DNA of 64,000 bases from Myotis daubentonii (taxonomy: Eukaryota > Chordata > Mammalia > Chiroptera > Vespertilionidae). The notes beneath the pieces were generated by a model that saw only the letters and a list, made by a program, of their open reading frames with translations, searched no databases and was not told the origin of the DNA. The translations under genes and the position numbers were made by a program. The DNA is taken from positions 59,272,859 through 59,336,858 of the forward strand of contig NC_081852.1 of the NCBI RefSeq assembly GCF_963259705.1, given 5' to 3'. Shown piece after piece: positions 56,055 to 64,000 of the stretch; position 1 is the first letter of the stretch; each line of letters begins with the position of its first letter.

Positions 56055-57559
56055 CAACATTTTGCTCTGGGTCCTTTATTACTCTGAAATGCAACTCACA
56101 GACTACAACTTTATGTATTTTAAAGACCAATGTATACTAAAGAGCGATAAATGGAAGGTGGGTGTTTGAATTAAAACAATAAATATGTTAAATCTACAAA
56201 CCAATACACAAACATACACACATGCTCATTTGGTCTCCTTCTTGAAGCTATAAAAATTCCAGCAAATGCCACTTTGAAAAATCTCAAGGCTGTACAAACA
56301 CACTGTATTCCTTCACAAACCAATGCCAAACACCTGGGGTCGAGGAGGCAGGTGAGCTGCAGTCATGGATTGCGCCCTGACACTGCACAGATGATGCGCT
56401 CCTAGGCTCATCTAGGGCAGAGAACACCTAATCAGACAGAAGCCACAAAAATGAGTTTTCACGCTCTAATTTTCTTACATTTTGACCTCAAGTTTGTTTT
56501 CACTGCCAATATAAGCTGTTGGCAAAATTTATTTTAAGCAAAAGTATTATCGTCGTGTACAGTAACCAGAATTTACAATTGGGGGCTTCAAGGACCTACA
56601 ACTCAGCGAGGTGGAGGCACCGACACCCCAATGACAGGCCCTGGTGGTGGTCTGGTGGAAGGCGGCTCAGGTGCTCCCAGCATGCTCCTCTGAGAGCAGG
56701 ACCCGTGTCACCATCATTCTGTCACTGCAAGTTCCCTGGGCTCCAGCCCTGACCTGGAAGCCATTGGGCACCCATCTCAGCAAGGGCAGGGGTAGGCAAA
56801 GGGGTATAGTTGTCAGCAGCCGCCAGGCGGGTCCTCTGCCCAACAGCAGCAGCAGGGCCCCAGAGGCGAGATGGACTCAGCCACCCCTTCCTGGGCCCTC
56901 CAAGCCTGCCTGTTAGCCCTTCCTAGGAGCCACCTGTTTTCAAAACCTCCGTTTCTGCTTAAACTAGCAAGAGTTGTTCTGTCTACTGTAACTAGAGGCC
57001 TGCAGCAGACCAAGAGCTAGGATACGGCTATAAAATAACCCTGCCATTATCCTCCCGGCCCAACCACAAACTCTCGGGGGCAGGGCTCAACCCCAGCTCT
57101 CCCTGGTTAAGTAAGGAGCTTGTCACTCCCTGGAAGCGTGAGCCACACCCTTGAGGGGAGCAACACCACAGTGCACACCCCATGTGCACAGGACAGAGCT
57201 CAGTCTATGGGGCTTTAGGCAAACTACCCCGAAGTCAGGAAGTGTCCACACCTCGAGGTACAGAAGCGACTGATGGGTGGTCTCTGGAATCAGACAGGTG
57301 AGCTGAGCTCACGCTGTGTGGGATAATCCAGGGCCGACCTGCAAAGCAGATGACCTGGCAGCCTTTAGAAGGTGGCTCAGTGGAAGTTGTTACAGGGCAT
57401 TCCTTCCCTGCTCCACTCCTGAGACTAATCCAGGTACTTGCTGCTCCTTCTACTGTCAGTCACAGGAGGTCAGGGAGGAGACAGCGGCTCAGCGAGTGGA
57501 GTCTGTGGCGGGAACCACAGGCAGATTCTGGGAGCTGCCGGCCGGTGCTCAAAAACAGC
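56055..57559. other. Unique intronic sequence
   Basis: No exon or confident repeat. AT-rich to about 56580, GC-rich afterwards. Confidence 0.4.
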
Positions 57560-57676
57560 AGAGCAGGGACCCTTTCCCCACTCCCTACGTGGGAGTCCAT
57601 TCTGTAGGACTCTTTTCCTCTCCCCATGTGGGAGTCTGTACTTGTTCTTCAATAAATCTCCACCTTTGCTATACCA
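57560..57676 (+). mobile_element. Possible LTR 3' end
   Basis: CCATGTGGGAGTCTGTACTT followed by GTTCTTCAATAAATCTCCAC resembles the polyadenylation region of a class I endogenous retroviral LTR (AATAAA followed by a pyrimidine-rich U5). No matching 5' half or coding part was identified. Confidence 0.28.
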
Positions 57677-57680
57677 AAGA

Positions 57681-57707
57681 CAACAACAACAACAACAACA
57701 ACAACAA
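57681..57707. repeat. (CAA)9 microsatellite
   Basis: About nine CAA units directly after the possible LTR end, followed by AACAGCAGAG. Confidence 0.95.
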
Positions 57708-57939
57708 AACAGCAGAGCACTCAGAGGAGCATTTGGCTGGAAGCTGGCTACTGCCGGCTTAGCATTTATTCAAGCAACAAAATTGACAGATCTGCAGTGA
57801 TGGGACCTCAGTGGTGCCCAAAGCTTAATCGTGCAGGAAAGGGGACCCAAAATCAGGGCCACAGGCCACTGTTTACACCTCAGGGACCGAGGAGAAGAGC
57901 AGCCATATCGGCCTGCCCCAGAAATGCAGCTCCACTGAG

Positions 57940-58300
57940 AAACAAGTGGGAGAAAGGCTCAGTATCGACCAAAACAAGGAAAAGCAAGGCGAAAGGCAGA
58001 GAACGAAGTTCTCTCACCAGCAGTTACAGCAGCAATGGGACTGTCAATAACGCCTCCTGTCTGATTTCACTTAAATGCAGCCACCACAAAGACTTGAAAA
58101 ACAACAGAGAAAAATCAATGAAACAAAAGTTAGTCCTTGGAAAAGATGAACAAAATTGACAAAACTTTAACTAGACTGACTAAAAACAGAAGACTCAACT
58201 TACTGAAATTGGGACTAAAAGAGAGAGCATTACTATCAACCTTATAGAAATTAAAAGGATTACAAGGGAATACCATGAACAATGGTGGCCAACTGGAATA
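57940..58300 (+). mobile_element. Old L1 ORF2 fragment
   Basis: AAAAATCAATGAAACAAAAG, GGAAAAGATGAACAAAATTG and AAACTTTAACTAGACTGACT are typical L1 ORF2 linker sequence in sense orientation. TATAGAAATTAAAAGGATTA follows. It is cut off by the CA repeat and transposon at 58307. Confidence 0.6.
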
Positions 58301-58301
58301 T

Positions 58302-58306
<5 letters not shown>

Positions 58307-58336
<30 letters not shown>
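58307..58336. repeat. (CA)15 microsatellite abutting a transposon
   Basis: CA units running into the first CA of the element at 58337. The outward flank is TATACATA. Confidence 0.95.
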
Positions 58337-58340
<4 letters not shown>

Positions 58341-58615
58341 GGGGCCTTGACTTACAAGTGTCCCGACTAACGAGTTTTTCGAGATACGAGCCGTATCTCG
58401 GCCGATTTTTTGCTTTGAGTTGCAAGCTAAAATTCGTGTTATGAGCCAGCTTCAGATACCCCACCGCTAGTTGGCGCAGCGAACGTCACAGTGAACGCCA
58501 CAACATCAGCCCAGCATCACGTGTCTCACACGTTCACTTTTTGATTTGACATACGAGTAATTTGAGTTACGAGCTCTGTCACAGAACGAATTAAACTCGT
58601 AAGTCAAGGCCCCAC

Positions 58616-58617
<2 letters not shown>
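58337..58617. mobile_element. Tc1/mariner-superfamily (pogo/Tc2-like) non-autonomous element
   Basis: 281 bp bounded by inverted repeats CAGTGGGGCCTTGACTTACA (left) and CAGTGGGGCCTTGACTTACG (reverse complement of the right end), at least 23 bp with one mismatch. Sub-terminal parts (GAGATACGAG, GAGTTACGAG) extend the fold. No coding capacity. The expected TA target duplication is not adjacent: the left flank is (CA)n and the right flank (TG)n followed by (TA)n. Superfamily assignment rests on the end sequence and size. Confidence 0.75.

Positions 58618-58678
<61 letters not shown>
58618..58678. repeat. (TG)9(TA)21 compound microsatellite
   Basis: TG units continue from the transposon end to 58635, then TA units to 58678. 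The long TA run can extrude as a cruciform and is probably length-variable. Confidence 0.95.
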
Positions 58679-58680
<2 letters not shown>

Positions 58681-58792
58681 TGAGAGGAAGGGAGAAAGAG
58701 AGAAACATCAAGGATGAAAGAGAATCATTGATTGATCGGCTGCCTCCGGCATGCCCCACACTGGAGATTGAGCCCATAATCCGGGCATTCCT
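58679..58792 (-). mobile_element. Truncated Ves-type SINE
   Basis: Minus orientation; only the tail half and part of the head remain. AGAAACATCAAGGATGAAAG, CTGCCTCCGGCATGCCCCAC and GAGCCCATAATCCGGGCAT are present. The tRNA A-box end is missing. Its left side merges with the TA repeat, which may have grown from the SINE tail. Confidence 0.8.
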
Positions 58793-61345
58793 TATCAAAA
58801 TAACTCTATCACTAATTAGATACAAGATCTGTAAAAGCTACACAATCTAAAATAAAGATCCTTGAAAACCCAAAGAAAAAGTTTCAAAATGATTCTAGAA
58901 GTAACCGGGAAAATGCAAACCCCAGGATAAAAGATGCATGTTACAGCCTCCTGAGTGGTTCAAAGGACTGGTGACACCAAAAGTTGTCGAGATGTGGACT
59001 AGCAGGTGTGAGTGTATACATGTGTGATGGCCATGTATGGACATCGTATGAGGTGTGCAGACATACACCCACACATACGTAACCCTGTCTGGGCACACTG
59101 GGCAGGCACCCAGGGATTGGCCACGAGAAGGCGAGTGGAAGGCTCGGTGCTCAGCACTGTGACAGTAAGAAAGGGGATGCCCTCTCACTGCCCATCGGTG
59201 TCTGTGAAGGCATTTGACATGTTCACTCAGTGGGTGAACTCCAAAGCAGCCAGAATACCAGGTAACCCTCAGGGTGCCAGGATATGCCAGGCACAGGACA
59301 GGAGCAGGGTGTCTGTCCCACGAGCATGCTGCTGAGGGGGAGGGGAGCCACGTATTTAGTAACCTCAGTACAGGGACTTGAGGCCCATCTGTGACAAGGA
59401 AGGGCTGGCCTGGGGGTCCCTCTGCTCCATGCTCTGCACTCCAGGACACTGGGCAGATGTCTGGGCTCAGGGCGCTGCTCCCCATATGGAAGGGAGCAGA
59501 CCCAGCACATGCGTCCGGGCCTGGCAGCCCCACGGGACACCAGGGGCATGCGCAGACCCCAAGTCAACACCACTCAGCTTGGGATCTGGACTTTCTCTGT
59601 AAAAAGCAACACCCGGCTAGAGTCAAGTTAAATTCCAGTAGGGAAGTGCCTGTTTAGTCTCTTACAAGATAAAACTTTGTCCTTCACCCACAGTACAGGT
59701 TCCTGATGCAGCAGTTGCCACAAGCACTGAAGACAGTCAAGGTCTGCCCGCTGGCTCTGCTGAAAACAGTTTGAATGCCATACAGAATATAGACGAGGAG
59801 TTTCGGGCTTTTTGAGTGACTCCACAGGCCTTTCTCATTATAGAAAACTAAAATTAGCAAGGTTAGGGTCCAGACATCAATTTTCTCCTAGAAACTGGGA
59901 TACATTTTTAACTTTCTCCCCATGTGGAATTTATTACATTAAATGATAGAAATGGAAAGTACATGTGTTGGTGCTTTCATGTTTGTCGTCCGTGGTTCCT
60001 CAGGAGGCGGTCCACAGCAGACCCCAGCCTTGAGGGCCACTCCTGTGTGCCTTGCCTTGGGTGGACCCCTCCCTCCAAGGACACTGATGCTCCCGGCTGC
60101 ACTGCCCTGAGTTGCTCTGAGCTCCTCACCCTCTGGCCTAGCCTGAGCCCCCCTTCTTCCCTTTCCGGACTGACTCACTTATCAGGAGCTTTCAAAATAC
60201 CGATAGAGCCCAGGCAGCTCGGCTGGCCTGAGTGCATGCAGGAGGAGCTGACGTCCACACTGAAGGCCCCGCCCTGGGGAGGACAACAGCGGGGCCAAGG
60301 CAGAGGCACTGGCTCTAACCATGTCTTCCCAGAAGTGGGGTCATCAGCTGCAGTCCCCAGTGCACAAAAGAAACTGGGGCTCGAACCAATCAGACGCACG
60401 CTGCCTCCCAGCCTGCAGCTTCCTTCACTCACTACCCCGCCAGCCCCGTACTTCCCACGCAGGCCCGCTCCCTGTTTCAAGTCTCTGCTTCGGCCCCGAA
60501 GTGGCCCCAATGGGCACTCCTTCCTTACTTCCCCGGGGTAGCTCCCATGCTCCAAAGCCTTCACCCCAACCCTGGCCACTTGCCCAAGGAGGCCACCTGT
60601 GGTCTCCACACCCAGGGCATTTCTTGCATCCTAAGTCACCCTAAAGTCCATCTCCTGCTGTGCTTGGCAACTGGGACAACCCAGGGACCAGAGCGCAAGC
60701 CCTGAGCCAGGCTGCCCCGTGCAAGGCCCCCTCTGTCCTAACGGTGGGCTGTGCCTCATCCCGATAAGACCAGAAGAGCAGAACCCCTGCCTCAGAGGGC
60801 GACAGTCCTGACAACATGCCAGGCATCTCAACTCTGCAGTCAAACCATGGCTCAGCCTGCTGGCTCCTGGATATGCCCGGGGCCCCACTCCTCTCACGCA
60901 CAGCAAGCCCTTCTTGAAGCACCCCTCCCAGACTCCCAGGACGCCCTCTCAAGCCGCCTCCAGTCCTCACCTCTCCTGACCTTCTCTGTTGCCTCATGCT
61001 CCGTGACATCACCTGCTCTCCAGACTTTACCCCATAGACCGCTCCTGTCTTAGATTAGGACTGATGGGGTAAGTGTAAAAAATTGGGGGGAGGGGGGGCG
61101 GGGAGGCGGTGAAGCAGGGAAGGCAGCACACAGGGGCTTTGGGGGCCTCCCCCAAGGGGCCCATAGGCTGCTCCCAGCACTAGGCCACTCTGCCCAGACA
61201 ATTCAGAGGATGCCCACAGAGGCAGTGTGCTGATGGGATCACCACTACCGGGGGGCCTCAGGGGTGCCCCCTGCTGCACTTCCAGCCCCTGGAAGGGGCC
61301 CAACTCCAAGGAGGAGCTCACTAAATATGAGTGAATGAAAGGCCA
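58793..61345. other. Unique intronic sequence
   Basis: First about 100 bp L1-like and A-rich (GATCCTTGAAAACCCAAAGA). The rest is GC-balanced with no exon or confident repeat. A G-rich run lies at 61083-61106. Confidence 0.4.
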
Positions 61346-61360
61346 CTGGGACCAGCTATT

Positions 61361-61640
61361 TTTTAAAATTTATTTTTATTTATTTTTTAATCTTCACATG
61401 AGGATACTTTTTCCATTGCTTTTCAGAGAGTGGAAGGGCAGGAGAGAGGGGGAGAGAGAGAAATAAAAACATTGATGAGAGAGAGAGACATCAACTGGTT
61501 GCCTCCCACACATGCCTCTATTGGGGGCAGGGAGCGAACCCACAACCCAGGTACGTGCCATTTTGCCATTGACCTGGAATCCAACCTGAGACCCTTTGGT
61601 GCACAGACTGACACTCTAACCACTGATCCACCGGCCAGGG
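61361..61640 (-). mobile_element. Long Ves-related SINE (divergent subfamily)
   Basis: 280-bp SINE in minus orientation. It has an extra 3' portion TCTTCACATGAGGATACTTT then TTCCATTGCTTTTCAGAGAG not seen in the shorter Ves copies. The head end is CACTGATCCACCGGCCAGGG. Duplications CTGGGACCAGCTATT (61346-61360) and CTGGGACCAGCCATT (61641-61655) differ at one base. Confidence 0.9.
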
Positions 61641-61655
61641 CTGGGACCAGCCATT

Positions 61656-63615
61656 AATAATCCCTAAAAATTAGCTCTCCTAGACCCCGTCACTCACACA
61701 CCTGCAAACTCAGTCAAACTTGAACCTGGGCAACACAGCAGAACCACCCAAAACCTGGAGGCTGAAAATGGGAGGACCCCAGGCTGACCTACATGGAGCC
61801 CAGACCTCCTGCCCTAAGAACTCCCCCTCTAAAAACATCAAGTGCCCCTGGGCCATGTATATAAGGACAGAGCCCTGAGGGTTCAGAGAATTAGATGAGA
61901 CTCTACCTGGCCCTGGGGACAGTCTTGGAGTCATCAAATCGGCCACCGGGGTGTTATTTTTGTTTCCTGGTTGGTCAGTCTCCACTGCTCACCCAGATTC
62001 TGTTCGCAGCATTAATAACCACGACCCTCCAGTCCCCGCATACAGCCCAGCCGCCCCCCTCTCACCTGGATTCTGCACAGTATGTGCTGCCTGGATGCAG
62101 GGTGAGGGTAGTGACAGCGGTACAGCGAAAACAGGAAGTTGCAACAGATCTGAAAACCGTAACAGTGAAGGAGAAAAGAAAAGCAAAACATATGTCCCCA
62201 CAAATTTGTGACTTGGACAGATGTCATTCTTAACAAAATGAATCTGTCTGAAAGGAAGTTCCAAATCATCCCGAATTACAACACAGCAAATGCAGAGGAT
62301 GCCCTGCACTCAGGTGCTGGGTAAACATTTGCTGACCTGGATAAAGCCAGTGCCCACTGATGCAGGCTAGCGAGCATGCCTCAGAGCCTGAGTGCCCATC
62401 ACCTCCAGTCACAAGAGGGAAAAGATTTTCCCTAAATGGAGAAAGAGGACCCAAGTAGTGTTTCCTCTTGTTCTTCTAATAGGAAGTAGCTGGAAACATC
62501 GGATCTGACACCTGCCCCCATTGTCCTGTGATGGCACTGTGCTCACTAGGTGATGAGCCCAGACCAGGAGAGCCACGTGCCTATCAGGAAGGGGCAGACC
62601 CTCTGCCCTGCAGGGCTGAACCTCTCGTCCATGCAATTTCAAGAACACGGCTGCCAATTCACAGAAACTGTCCACCCGAGAGGGCATTTGATGACCAGGT
62701 GGGTGCACCATGGAACAAAACCCTCCAGGAAGCAGGACTATCAGAGATGCTTGGGAGGCAGTGAGAGAGGGTGGGGACAGCCCTCTGAATGGTCCATCAC
62801 ACCCAGAATCTGGGAGCAGAGAATTCACCTGCACGAGGCACTCTCTGCCCCAATCTGGGCTGGTGTCCACCCAGTCCATGGGCAGTGGGAGGGGAGGCTA
62901 TGGACAGCCGTGTCCCTACCAGGGAGCACTGCCTGCCACTGCCTGCTCTTAAGGACTAATACTACCAGAGGGATCCAGCCTTTCCCAACTGCCTGGAGGA
63001 CTGGCTGCCCAGCCCCACCCACGCTCTGACAGGGGCATTGGTGGGCCTGAACACAGCAGGGTCCAGGAACCCAGTGGCCTCACAGCTCTTTTGATCCCCC
63101 AGAGCTGTGTCCACTCTGCCTCCACAACCATCTACATAGAATCCCGAGAATCCCGCCCCTGCCACTGCAGGTCAGAGGCCAGCACACCTGAGTGAAATGT
63201 CATGTGATGAGATCAATATCAACAGGGAAGACTGAATGGACCGAAACACAAACCTGGACCCAATTCAGGGTGGGGCAGGGAAGTGCTGCACAGAGCTGGT
63301 GGCAGGAGGGCAAAGGGGCCCCTCGAGGAAGGAGGAGCACGTCCTGTCCAGGCAACAGAGGACCATCCAGCATCGCTACAGGTGCCGGGTGGGGCACAAC
63401 AAGCCGTCCCTTTGGCACAATCAGGGACAGCTGGTGGAACAACCAGGCAGCCTGAGCACTGCTCAGCCCTGGACACAGGAGGCCCTTGCCAGGAAGGAGA
63501 GGACAGAGACCTGCCAAGGAGGCACCCAGGGACACGTGACAACACCAATGCCACACACCTGTCAGGGCCTCCGTTCCCTCCTGTACCTGCTGCAGCCACC
63601 GTGCTGGGTTTCATT
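61656..63615. other. Unique intronic sequence
   Basis: No exon or confident repeat recognised. Confidence 0.4.
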
Positions 63616-63710
63616 CCTACCTTCCTGACACACACATGGGCAGAAAGAGGTTAAGTCACATGCCCACAGTCACATGTGATGAAAGGCAGAGACCTCCACA
63701 CTTCCCTGTG
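63616..63710 (-). mobile_element. MIR SINE fragment
   Basis: GGGCAGAAAGAGGTTAAGTC, ACATGCCCACAGTCACATG and GAAAGGCAGAGACC match the antisense MIR core (gaggttaagtgacttgcccaaggtcacac ... ggcagagcc). Ancient and partial. Confidence 0.6.
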
Positions 63711-64000
63711 CCACTGCATGTCCTCACAGACACTGGAGTGTGGCCTCCCACAGGGCATTAGAGCGGATTTCCCCTCCACCAAGACCTGGGCCCAAGCCAT
63801 GCCTTCTGCTTTTAAATCCCCTTCGGTTCCCAGAATAACTGCTGGCCATTTAGAGGCTGAGAGGTAGGGCAGGAAGGAGGCTTGTCCGAGCCCACACCAG
63901 TGAACCTGGAAGCCAAAGCCAGGGCTAGACCTCCAAGACACAGCCCCAGACACCAGTTCCCATGCTCCCGGGTCAGAGCAAGATGAGCCAGGAAGGCCCG
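63711..64000. other. Unique intronic sequence at the window edge
   Basis: No gene or repeat recognised. Confidence 0.4.

Larger units (their letters stand above)
30234..64000 (-). other. INPP5A: INPP5A intron 1 (partial, at least 33.8 kb)
   Basis: Everything right of exon 2 should be first-intron sequence, because the missing N-terminal residues and start codon would lie on one upstream exon. I found no CpG-island promoter or MAGKAA-like start peptide here, so the promoter is inferred to be beyond base 64000. An unrecognised non-coding exon or alternative promoter cannot be excluded. Confidence 0.75.

Noticed and set aside
30234..64000. INPP5A exon 1 or promoter
   Set aside because: No CpG island of promoter size and no in-frame start peptide joining to PDNLQ were seen. 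The CpG patches at about 36.3 and 38.2 kb are too small and lack such a frame.

Overview
This window is mammalian nuclear DNA, almost certainly from a vespertilionid (vesper) bat. It lies inside one host gene, INPP5A (type I inositol polyphosphate 5-phosphatase), which is transcribed from the minus strand. Three short coding exons support this: 30192-30233 (42 nt), 14459-14559 (101 nt) and 10728-10815 (88 nt). All have consensus splice sites and compatible phases, and together they encode 77 consecutive residues near the N terminus of the enzyme. Exon 1 (start codon and promoter) should lie beyond base 64000, and exon 5 onward below base 1. About 99.6 % of the window is intronic.

The host assignment rests on the mobile elements. 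There are about a dozen tRNA-derived Ves-type SINEs, a non-autonomous Helitron with HeliBat-type ends, two copies of the horizontally transferred SPIN hAT family, two further short hAT elements, a Tc1/mariner-like palindromic element, and a relatively fresh L1 3' end. Helitrons and a wave of young DNA transposons are, among mammals, a hallmark of vesper bats.

Layout, left to right. 1-10727 is intron 4: old L1, mostly unique sequence, SPIN copy 1 at 7899-8209, and a CpG cluster at about 3040-3140. 10728-10815 is exon 4. 10816-14458 is intron 3, where a Ves SINE and a younger L1 interrupt an older L1. 14459-14559 is exon 3. 14560-30191 is intron 2, with old L1 and hAT relics, a Helitron nested in a hAT (23114-24052), an L1 with an inverted 5' segment, a Ves SINE with perfect target duplications, and a poly(A)-only insertion at 28045-28098. 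30192-30233 is exon 2. 30234-64000 is part of intron 1: a hAT element, an MLT1-type LTR, nested L1/Ves composites, a 34-bp minisatellite, a purine-rich G-run tract, SPIN copy 2, and a hairpin-type transposon framed by CA and TG/TA repeats.

I see no operon, CRISPR array, phage, functional RNA gene or second protein-coding gene. The long open frames in GC-rich intron stretches are chance frames. I found no previously undescribed functional system. What deserves attention is the transposon record: nesting order, target-site choice, internal deletion by microhomology, and a tail-only retrotransposition. Repeat family names and boundaries come from reading and memory, not a database search. Boundaries without target-site duplications may be off by tens of bases.
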